Source: an uncultured Eubacteriales bacterium (GTDB lineage: Bacteria > Bacillota > Clostridia > Oscillospirales > Acutalibacteraceae). Taken from it: DNA of 10,746 bases. The translations under genes were made by a program, and so were the position numbers. Position 1 is the first letter of the stretch. Every line of letters starts with the position of its first letter. The notes beneath the pieces are model-generated. The model had not been told where the DNA came from. It searched no databases and was given only the letters and a program-made list of their open reading frames with translations. Positions 1 to 6,412 of the stretch are shown piece by piece. The stretch covers positions 1 through 10,746 of the forward strand of contig CAKTEU010000047.1 of assembly GCA_934552855.1 (NCBI GenBank), written 5' to 3'.

Positions 1-81
1 ATTTTGCTTGGTGGCTATACAAACGGTACGGTTAGATTTTATGCGAGTTTGAATCAAATCAAAAAATATAATCAGAGGTGA
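1..81 (+). CDS. C-terminal end of an unidentified gene (partial)
   Basis: Frame 1 is open from the window edge to a TGA at 79-81. It encodes 26 residues ending in SLNQIKKYNQR. The other two forward frames are closed within this stretch. The stop lies inside the ribosome binding site (AGAGGTGA, 74-81) of the following M23 gene, and this tight spacing is typical of genes in one transfer operon. In Tn1549/CTn-like elements the gene before the M23 or CHAP peptidase is often a VirB4-like ATPase, but this short tail does not let me recognise one, so the product is left open. Confidence 0.45.
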   Translation: MLLGGYTNGTVRFYASLNQIKKYNQR

Positions 82-85
82 TATC

Positions 86-1801
86 ATGGAAGAAAACAAA
101 TCTGAATATGAGGCAACAAGCAATTCATATAGAAAAGCGCCAAAAATAGCACAGAAAATGTTATTGACAAAAGCCGTAGAGAAAAGTCGAACTAAGCTAC
201 AGGAAATCACTTCTATGCAGGAGAATGGTGACTATACCACAGCCCCAGACACTGGGTCAACAGTGACAGATACAACTTATTCGATGGTAAAGGAGACCAC
301 CGATTTCACTGTGCAGCAGGTGCGCAAGTTTACCCGCAAGCAAATTCAGAAATACCGGGAACGCCGCACAACAGAGCGGGCTGAGACTACCTGTGCCCAC
401 ACCGCCAGTGAGTGCGGTGTCAGCCCGAAACAGGCTGGGCACGGTACGTTGCCCGATGCAGAGCAACGTCCGCGTTGTGGGGCAGATTTGCCCCGACAGC
501 GGGCAAAAGAAAAAGCCGTCACCGCCAAGACCGTGCCGCGCGATATTCGCGGTGTGACCCAACGTCAGCGCCAACTGCGTACTGCCGAAAATGAAACTGT
601 GCGGAGCGTAACAACTCAAGCACAAATGCATACCCGCACCCGCCAAGTACAGTTTGCTATCCAGAAAGCTGCCAGCAATACCCGCAGGACGGTTACAGCG
701 GTACGCTCGGCCATACGACACTTTCTCGCCAGCCTCCACAGCCTTGTTGCGGCCATTGCCGTAGGCATCAGCGTGGCACTCAGCATTATCATTGTCATCA
801 GTCTTGTGGCATTTGTGTCCGGTTCGGCCTACGGCATCTTTTTTGCCGCCAATGCGCCCGGTGCAGATACCATCACCGTCCAAGAGGCGGTAGAGACGCT
901 GACGGCGGAATACCGCGACAGACTGGAAGAAATCTCCGATACAGTACAGCACGACCGCCAAGACATTACCGCCAACGATGACGTGTACTACATCCGCTGG
1001 CAAGATGTCCTGGCGGTCTTTTCTTCGTATGTGGCAGGCAGCGAACAAGGCGCACCCGTTGCGGCGCTGACAGAGGAACAGGTGGACAAGCTGCGGGAAA
1101 CTATGTGGGCAATGAACGCAGTGGACTACGCTACCCATGCGGAAACCGCTGTTATAGAAACAACGGACAAAAACGGAAAAGCGACCACAACAGAGATAAC
1201 CGAAACCGTCCTCGTAATCGAACTCACCCACAAAACGCCCGACGTGATGGCGGTAGACTACCATTTTACCGCCCGCCAAAGCACATACCTGCAACTCCTG
1301 CAAGACCCGCAGTATGAAGAACTGTGGGCAGAATTGCTCGGCGGTTTTGCGCAGGGTGGTGGAAAACTTATGTCCCCGGACAGCACCCGCACACCGACAG
1401 GCACCCTGCAATGGCCACTGCCGGTTGCGGGTACCATTACCTCACAATTCGGACATCGCGTAGACCCCATCACCGGCGAAGTCAGCTCCCACACCGGCAC
1501 CGACATCGCCTGCGCCGAGGGTACGCCGATCCTCGCCGCCGCAGATGGAACCGTCACCGTTGCCAACGGTCTTGACAGCTGGGGCGGCAGTTACGGCTAC
1601 TATGTCCAAATTGACCACGGCGGCGGGCTTGAAACGCTGTATGCACACTGTTCGTCCATCTGCGTCACCACCGATCAGCAGGTGCAGGCCGGGCAGGTCA
1701 TTGGCTATGTCGGGCACACCGGGCGGGCAACAGGCAGCCATTTGCATTTTGAGGTAAGAGCAAATGGAAATCGCGTAAATCCACTACAAAATTTTCTGTG
1801 A
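86..1801 (+). CDS. Membrane-anchored M23 metallopeptidase of a conjugative element
   Basis: This 571-residue protein is likely the cell-wall hydrolase of a type IV secretion apparatus, opening peptidoglycan outside the membrane for DNA transfer. Residues 1-215 are a basic, Thr/Arg/Gln-rich cytoplasmic region. One membrane segment covers about 217-253. An extracytoplasmic region (about 260-425) resembles the conserved central part of Tn1549/CTn-type peptidase proteins (TVQEAVETL, WQDVLAVFSSY, LTHKTPDVMAVDY). The C-terminal M23/LytM domain (about 440-568) keeps all metal and catalytic residues: HxxxD (H469, D473), H521 and HxH (H552, H554), so it should be active. Many relatives carry a CHAP domain in this place. 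ATG at 86 follows AGAGGTGA by 4 bases. The first 75 or so codons and the last 20 are AT-rich while the core is GC-rich, which suggests a mosaic gene. The usual following transfer genes are absent. Family role is established knowledge; function in this strain is inferred. Confidence 0.88.
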   Translation: MEENKSEYEATSNSYRKAPKIAQKMLLTKAVEKSRTKLQEITSMQENGDYTTAPDTGSTVTDTTYSMVKETTDFTVQQVRKFTRKQIQKYRERRTTERAETTCAHTASECGVSPKQAGHGTLPDAEQRPRCGADLPRQRAKEKAVTAKTVPRDIRGVTQRQRQLRTAENETVRSVTTQAQMHTRTRQVQFAIQKAASNTRRTVTAVRSAIRHFLASLHSLVAAIAVGISVALSIIIVISLVAFVSGSAYGIFFAANAPGADTITVQEAVETLTAEYRDRLEEISDTVQHDRQDITANDDVYYIRWQDVLAVFSSYVAGSEQGAPVAALTEEQVDKLRETMWAMNAVDYATHAETAVIETTDKNGKATTTEITETVLVIELTHKTPDVMAVDYHFTARQSTYLQLLQDPQYEELWAELLGGFAQGGGKLMSPDSTRTPTGTLQWPLPVAGTITSQFGHRVDPITGEVSSHTGTDIACAEGTPILAAADGTVTVANGLDSWGGSYGYYVQIDHGGGLETLYAHCSSICVTTDQQVQAGQVIGYVGHTGRATGSHLHFEVRANGNRVNPLQNFL

Positions 1802-2003
1802 TAGAAATCACTTTATAATTCTGAGTGCTGATGCGACAAGCGAAAAATACAGACCGCCACAGAGGTGTTTAATCCTCAAGGCGCAAGGAAAAAGAGCGTT
1901 TATAAAATACATTAAAATCCATCGATTGCACGTTCGACAATCATGGAAACAAAAATAGACATCACAACTAACCATATGGCAGCAACGGTTTGAATAAAGT
2001 TAC
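1802..2003. other. Convergent gap between M23 gene and NPCBM-like gene
   Basis: This is the meeting point of the + strand transfer gene and the minus-strand cassette. I see no strong intrinsic terminator on either strand: only a 5-bp hairpin overlapping the M23 stop (1798-1811) and a 4-bp GAGG/CCTC stem near 1862-1877. On the minus strand, 2028 down to 1912 is an open stretch of 38 codons with a very hydrophobic translation and no convincing start. The gap probably marks an old insertion or deletion junction, because the transfer genes expected after the M23 gene are missing. Confidence 0.4.
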
Positions 2004-2813
2004 TTACTGCAACACAGATAAAGTTGTATCACAAATATATGCATGACTGTCATAGCAGGAATTTGTTCGGATAACTTTTATCATCAAAACATTACCCCCA
2101 TTTACACTGACACTAATAGGCCGAATATGTTCATCTCGCACAACGTCATCAACACGCCCAACGAGAACATCATCAAGATAGATCTCCACGCTCATGTTTG
2201 CATCTCGATTTGTATCTTCCGATGTAACAATATTTGCCGCGAAGGTATCATATTGACCATCCAACTTGAACTTGGCCCATGCTGTATCTGAAGCCTCAAA
2301 GCGATACGATATACTGTGCGTGGTTCCATATAAATCCTTGACTGAGGGGACTTGCTCACAATTAACACTGTCAAGGCATTCCAAATTGTCAAGGCGCTTG
2401 GAAATGTCTCGCTTTAATCCACCCTGCTCAATTACGCTATTGATTTCGTCTGAGGAATATGTATTTAATAGTGTTTCCTTAAGTATTTGAATTTGATTTT
2501 TCAAGTCGTCATTTTCGTTTTGCAGGCTTTGGACTTGTCCCTGCAACGTTGATTGATTTGCCTGATACTGACTGTTCTCGTCAAGAACCTTTCTGTATGC
2601 GGAGATCAGCTCATCAGTTGAGTCTGTTAAATCAGTGCCGGCAGATACATAGCTGCCAGTTTCCCCTAAAATTTGGATGACATTTCCATTTACTGTTTGG
2701 GATATGTTCTGCACATTATGAAGTTGAAAAGCGCTTCCACCTGCTACAATAGCGGAAATGGCGGTAACTACTGCACAAATAATTTTGGTGCGGTTTTTCT
2801 CTTTCGTAATCAT
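2004..2813 (-). CDS. Membrane-anchored coiled-coil protein with NPCBM-like domain
   Basis: The 269-residue product starts with a basic stretch (KEKNRTK) and one hydrophobic segment (about 9-29), so it is probably anchored in the membrane with its bulk outside. Residues 63-115 are rich in Gln, Asn, Leu and Glu in heptad-like order and look like a coiled coil. The C-terminal part (about 160-269) resembles the NPCBM/NEW2 beta-sandwich, a galactose-binding-like fold: AWAKFKLDGQYDTFAANIV, then VEIYLDDVLVG, then a closing strand near LMIKVIRT. Such domains occur in surface proteins and sometimes bind carbohydrate. No catalytic motif is visible. ATG at 2813 follows GGGAAGGA at a rather long spacing of about 10 bases. 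The gene is AT-richer than the ABC genes upstream and separated from them by 96 bases with a perfect palindrome, so it may have its own promoter. Domain assignment is by pattern and moderate. Confidence 0.72.
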   Translation of the reverse strand: MITKEKNRTKIICAVVTAISAIVAGGSAFQLHNVQNISQTVNGNVIQILGETGSYVSAGTDLTDSTDELISAYRKVLDENSQYQANQSTLQGQVQSLQNENDDLKNQIQILKETLLNTYSSDEINSVIEQGGLKRDISKRLDNLECLDSVNCEQVPSVKDLYGTTHSISYRFEASDTAWAKFKLDGQYDTFAANIVTSEDTNRDANMSVEIYLDDVLVGRVDDVVRDEHIRPISVSVNGGNVLMIKVIRTNSCYDSHAYICDTTLSVLQ

Positions 2814-2834
2814 TTTTACACTTATCCTTCCCAG

Positions 2835-2846
2835 TCACCGAAGTGA
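2835..2846 (-). promoter_or_regulatory. Small UUCG-loop hairpin ahead of the NPCBM-like gene
   Basis: Read on the minus strand this is TCAC-TTCG-GTGA, a 4-bp stem closed by C(UUCG)G, an unusually stable RNA tetraloop. It lies just before the GGGAAGGA ribosome binding site of the gene starting at 2813. It lacks a following T-run, so it is not a terminator. It might protect a processed 5' end or influence initiation; that is inference. Confidence 0.35.
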
Positions 2847-2848
2847 AT

Positions 2849-2863
2849 TATTCGAATCGAATA
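2849..2863. promoter_or_regulatory. Perfect 15-base palindrome, candidate operator
   Basis: The sequence TATTCGA-A-TCGAATA is a perfect inverted repeat with a single central base. A loop of one base cannot form a useful RNA hairpin, so a dimeric DNA-binding protein is the more natural reader. It lies 36 to 50 bases upstream of the NPCBM-like start codon. The minus-strand AATAAT that overlaps it could be a weak -10 box, although I cannot find a convincing -35. Which protein binds is unknown; the winged-helix product encoded just upstream is one candidate. Confidence 0.4.
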
Positions 2864-2909
2864 TCCTTCCGCAGTTTTTAGGCGTCATCTACCTGTGATT
2901 AGCGGCCTT

Positions 2910-3197
2910 TCACCCGGAAAGCGCATACCCCTGCCTCGTCACGGTTTTCAATTCATTTTGCCCCAAGTCCAGCTTCTTCCGTAATTTCGCGATATATACA
3001 TCGACCGTCCGCGTCTGAATCGGTGCTGTGATATGCCAAGCGGATGAAAGTAGAAGATTTCGGGAACAGATATGCCCGGAATGGTCGAGCAACGCAAGGA
3101 ATAGCTGATACTCCATGGTGGTCAGATGAATCGGCTGGCCCTCTTTTTTAACGGTACAGCTGGATTCATCTATGGATAGATTTTTATAGTACTTCAT
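2910..3197 (-). CDS. Stand-alone OmpR/PhoB-type winged-helix DNA-binding protein
   Basis: The 95-residue protein is almost entirely one Trans_reg_C winged-helix domain. Visible hallmarks are LTTMEYQLFLALL (residues 25-37), SRNLLLSSAW (45-54), the recognition helix RTVDVYIAKLRKKL (63-76) and the C-terminal hairpin TRQGYAL (87-93). The receiver domain (about 120 residues) that normally precedes it in response regulators is missing, so control by phosphorylation is not possible within this chain. I chose ATG at 3197: it has AGGTG (3204-3208 on the + strand) 6 bases upstream. A longer version from GTG at 3206 would use part of that ribosome binding site. The start lies inside the end of the permease gene (14-base overlap), so translation is probably coupled to the transporter. 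It likely regulates this operon or a neighbour; target unknown. Confidence 0.8.
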   Translation of the reverse strand: MKYYKNLSIDESSCTVKKEGQPIHLTTMEYQLFLALLDHSGHICSRNLLLSSAWHITAPIQTRTVDVYIAKLRKKLDLGQNELKTVTRQGYALSG

Positions 3198-5586
3198 CTG
3201 GAACACCTATCATGTCATAATCGTCAATAAGAGCCTGTCCGATTGCCCATGCGAGAAAGAATGCTGCGCATACCAGAAAAATCGGAATCCACATTGCGTT
3301 GTAGCTTTCTCCGTTGGCGTTATAGCCTTGGTTTTGCCAGAGCGCTGCAGCATGGAATAGAGGATAGAATCCCAGCCACTCGATACCATTTTTCATTCCG
3401 GAAAGGCTCAGCAGCGCGGGCAGGCAATAGGCAACTGCACTGATAAAGAGCGCGGTCAGCAAATTCCCCAATTTCTGTCCAAGCCATAAGGTGATCCGGC
3501 TCATGCAGAGGCAGGCCGCGAAACGACAGATTAACCAGAAAATCAGCAAATCCGACAGAGTTATAAACTTGGGTACAGCCTGCAAGTCGGAGATACTCAT
3601 CGCAGGTCCCAGCAAAGAGGGAAGGCCATAGTCACGCAGCACCTGCCACAGGTGAGGCAGAACGGTTCCGAACGATATAACCGCTGCCACGGCGGTACTT
3701 TGCCGCAGCTTTGCCTTTACAGTGTATTTGCGGCCCAATGGTGTGCAGGTCAGAATCTCATCCATGCCGCCTTTGCGTTCCATTGCAAATAAGCCGCTGA
3801 AACACAGCGCACACAGCAGCCCCGCCAGAAGTGTATCCTGTACATCGCCGGTGCCGGTAAAGCCGAACAGCTTTTTATATCCGGTTTCATAGACAAGCCA
3901 TGCACCGGGATTCTCTTTCAGATAGTAATTGATGTTGGACTGCACTACACGCTGATAGACAGAATATTTCTGCTGCAGTGAATTGTAGGCCAGCAGCGCA
4001 TCACTGCTCAATTCACCGCTGTTGACGCGCTTCTGGGTCTCCAGCATGGGAATAAATTCGTTGCGCTGATCTTTCAGCCAGTCGCGGCTTTCTTCGCTCC
4101 ACGGGCCGGAAATGTGCTTCATATAATAGGCATAGTAAATTTCGTCCGCGTCTATGTAGCTCTCCGCCGTCACGCCCTGATAGATGCCAAACGCCAGAAA
4201 CGCTGCCAAGAATACTGCGGCCCCATTCATCAACAATAACTTCCTGCCCTCTTCATGGGTAACAGAGGTCGCACGCGTTTTGCGGGAAAACGTAAGTGCA
4301 AAGCTGTGCTTGGCAGCCGGCAGCAGCTGTGCCTTGGCAAATACCGTACAGAATGCTGCAAATAGCGCACCACCCAAAACGGCTGCCGTCAACCATTCGA
4401 CCAGCGGCAGGCTGACAGGATTACCAAACCAGAAAAGATTCCGATAGTTTCCCAGCAGCTCATTGGTCTGCAGCAGGCTCACCATATTCGCATATTTTAC
4501 AACGTTCCAATGACTTGTGGCAGGAATTGCAGCACGAATACCGTACATTGCCAAGGGCAGCGCCAACGCGCCAATCCAACCGGCCGCAGCACGTTTGGCG
4601 ATAAGGGCAGCCAGCATGACCCACAGCCCCATCACAAACGCACCGGCCCACTTAGCAAGTAAAAACCGAAAAAGATACTGGCCAACGGTAATCTGCATGG
4701 TACAGCGCATCAAAGCCGGAACGCTTTGAATCGTGCGGTTCATGGGGCCAAGGCTGAACGATGCCGAACAGTATGCGAGATTGACCCCATACAGCACCGT
4801 AAGAACGACCAATAAGCTGGCAGCAAATGCCGCCAGCTTTGCAATGGCCGTCTTTAACCGTCCACCGGGCAAGCTGCGAATCAGGCTCAACAAACCGCTG
4901 TCGCGCTCTTGGCGTACAAGAATCAGCGCAAGCAGCAGCATAGCCGCCAACAGGATAAGATCCGTGAATGCATAGCTGATGGCCGTGTACAAACCCTTTT
5001 GCGGGTAATACTCTATAGGCGTATCTGCCAGCCCGGCATAAACCTGCGCGGTCAGTTCTATGTTTTTTAAATCGTACCCGGTACGGTCATTTTGAAAAAT
5101 GGAGATGCCGGACAGTTGGGTGGCCTTGGTTTGAACCCCCTCCAAGAAGTCGTTGTAAGCAGCCACGGTGTCATACTCGCTTTGCAGCTGGCTGAACAGG
5201 CGGTACTCTATGTTCAAATCATCTGTGAATAGGGTGTAGGATTTGTCATTATATTCCTGCTCATAGGCATCAAACATAGCGGCATTGTCCTGCCGATACT
5301 GGGAAAGGCCATAGCCACCGTATGCCATTTCACGGTAATACTGTCCGATTTTTACAAGGCTTTCTATCTCGGTGTATTTGTCATGCAGATAGCTGCCTTT
5401 TTCCTCCATGGTCTTGCCTGTCAGTTCTGCGCCTACAACCCGGTACGCAGAGGCGGGCGGCTGTTTGGCGGTGGGGCGGGTGCCCATCCACAGCAGCAAG
5501 AGATTGGCGGATGCCAGTATCGCCAACAGGACAGGAAACACCCTGCCGCCCCAAATTTTGCGGAGTTCAGCAAAAAACAGGCTCAT
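3184..5586 (-). CDS. Double (fused) ABC-2 type transporter permease
   Basis: This 800-residue membrane protein is the transmembrane partner of the ATPase encoded just upstream; the two genes overlap by ATGA (5583-5586). It contains two permease units. Unit 1: one N-terminal membrane helix (about 14-35), a soluble, probably extracytoplasmic region of about 160 residues (40-200), then several helices (about 203-225, 247-272, 305-330, 336-352, 396-418). Unit 2 repeats the plan: helix about 450-470, soluble region about 474-575, helices about 584-601, 629-646, 676-695, 706-730 and 764-785. The same coupling motif occurs in each half: ERDSGLLSLIRSLPGGR (227-243) and ERKGGMDEILTCTPLGR (603-619), both followed by a KL. 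Ordinary ABC-2 permeases are about 250-400 residues and act as pairs, so this chain may supply both halves of the channel. Substrate unknown; a peptide or lipid-linked compound at the envelope is a guess. It overlaps the winged-helix gene at its 3' end. Confidence 0.87.
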   Translation of the reverse strand: MSLFFAELRKIWGGRVFPVLLAILASANLLLLWMGTRPTAKQPPASAYRVVGAELTGKTMEEKGSYLHDKYTEIESLVKIGQYYREMAYGGYGLSQYRQDNAAMFDAYEQEYNDKSYTLFTDDLNIEYRLFSQLQSEYDTVAAYNDFLEGVQTKATQLSGISIFQNDRTGYDLKNIELTAQVYAGLADTPIEYYPQKGLYTAISYAFTDLILLAAMLLLALILVRQERDSGLLSLIRSLPGGRLKTAIAKLAAFAASLLVVLTVLYGVNLAYCSASFSLGPMNRTIQSVPALMRCTMQITVGQYLFRFLLAKWAGAFVMGLWVMLAALIAKRAAAGWIGALALPLAMYGIRAAIPATSHWNVVKYANMVSLLQTNELLGNYRNLFWFGNPVSLPLVEWLTAAVLGGALFAAFCTVFAKAQLLPAAKHSFALTFSRKTRATSVTHEEGRKLLLMNGAAVFLAAFLAFGIYQGVTAESYIDADEIYYAYYMKHISGPWSEESRDWLKDQRNEFIPMLETQKRVNSGELSSDALLAYNSLQQKYSVYQRVVQSNINYYLKENPGAWLVYETGYKKLFGFTGTGDVQDTLLAGLLCALCFSGLFAMERKGGMDEILTCTPLGRKYTVKAKLRQSTAVAAVISFGTVLPHLWQVLRDYGLPSLLGPAMSISDLQAVPKFITLSDLLIFWLICRFAACLCMSRITLWLGQKLGNLLTALFISAVAYCLPALLSLSGMKNGIEWLGFYPLFHAAALWQNQGYNANGESYNAMWIPIFLVCAAFFLAWAIGQALIDDYDMIGVPDEVL

Positions 5587-6350
5587 TTGCCGTCCCCCTC
5601 ACCGAACACATTCAGGTAGACATCCTCAAGACCTTGGCCGGGTGCGTATTTTTCAATCAACTCCGGCACGGGCGCGGCATCCACGATCTTGCCGGCGCGC
5701 AAAAGAATAACCTTGGTTGCTACTGTTTCTACATCCGAAACAACGTGCGTTGCCACAAGAATAATGCGGTCTTTCGCCATATCTGCCAGCAATTCACGCA
5801 GACGGACGCGCTCCTTTGGGTCAAGACCTGCCGTTGGTTCGTCTAAAATTAACAGCTTCGGATCTCCAAGCAGGGCGGATGCCAACAGCAGGCGTTGCTT
5901 CATGCCGCCGGAATATGCAGAAAGGCGCTTGTCCAACTCAGCAGTCAAATTTACGGCAGCGGCCACACGATCAACCTCGACTGCAACGGCTTTTCTAGGA
6001 ATTTCTTTTAAGGCAGCCATGTAGGCAAGAAAGCGCCGCCCAGTATAGCTGTCGTACAGTCCCTGCTGCTGCGGCATATAGCCAAGAATGCGGCGGAACG
6101 CAATGCCGTGCGCGGGGCGGCCGCACCATAGCACCTCGCCCGAATCGGCGGCCAATCCGCCGGTGATGATGCCGATCAGCGTCGATTTTCCCGCGCCGTT
6201 CGGCCCCAAAAGGCCATACAGGCCCGGGCCGAGGGTGATGGACACCCCGGCCAGAGCCTGTTTGGTTTTCGGTTTGCCCTGCCCGCGGCGGTGCAGCAGC
6301 GGGGCGGGCAGCAGATAGGTTTTGCGCAGATCGTTCAGTTCCAGTTGCAT
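5583..6350 (-). CDS. ABC transporter ATP-binding protein
   Basis: The 255-residue cytoplasmic ATPase powers the double permease encoded next. All nucleotide-binding motifs are intact: Walker A GPNGAGKST (49-57), Q-loop in YMPQQQ (91-96), signature YSGGMKQR (146-153), Walker B LLILDEP (166-172) and the switch histidine H202. It belongs to the general ABC-2 exporter group that includes drug, antibiotic-resistance and lantibiotic-immunity ATPases; the sequence alone does not tell which. The reading frame extends upstream to 6416, but ATG at 6350 has GGAGAG 8 bases before it, and the canonical beta-strand LELNDLRKTY begins at once, so 6350 is preferred. A 62-base gap without a clear terminator separates it from the lipoprotein gene, so read-through from that gene is likely. 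The short insert PLLHRRGQGKPKTK (residues 17-30) between the first strands is mildly unusual. Confidence 0.93.
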   Translation of the reverse strand: MQLELNDLRKTYLLPAPLLHRRGQGKPKTKQALAGVSITLGPGLYGLLGPNGAGKSTLIGIITGGLAADSGEVLWCGRPAHGIAFRRILGYMPQQQGLYDSYTGRRFLAYMAALKEIPRKAVAVEVDRVAAAVNLTAELDKRLSAYSGGMKQRLLLASALLGDPKLLILDEPTAGLDPKERVRLRELLADMAKDRIILVATHVVSDVETVATKVILLRAGKIVDAAPVPELIEKYAPGQGLEDVYLNVFGEGDGK

Positions 6351-6412
6351 GGCAGAGTCTCTCCGTGTAGCGAAAAGATAAATGCATAAAAAAGGAATCA
6401 GGCCATTATGAA

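Noticed and set aside
257..1411. Open frame of 384 codons on the minus strand
   Set aside because: It lies fully antisense to the M23 gene, has no recognisable domain, and its translation is Cys/Gly/His-rich in the way typical of a shadow of a GC-rich gene.
1798..1811. GTGAT-AGAA-ATCAC hairpin at the end of the M23 gene as a terminator
   Set aside because: The stem has 5 AT-rich base pairs and the following TTTATAATT is a poor T-run; it is not enough to call an intrinsic terminator.
5322..5846. Open frame of 174 codons on the + strand
   Set aside because: It is antisense across the permease-ATPase junction, both of which have intact diagnostic motifs; no ribosome binding site or domain is seen.
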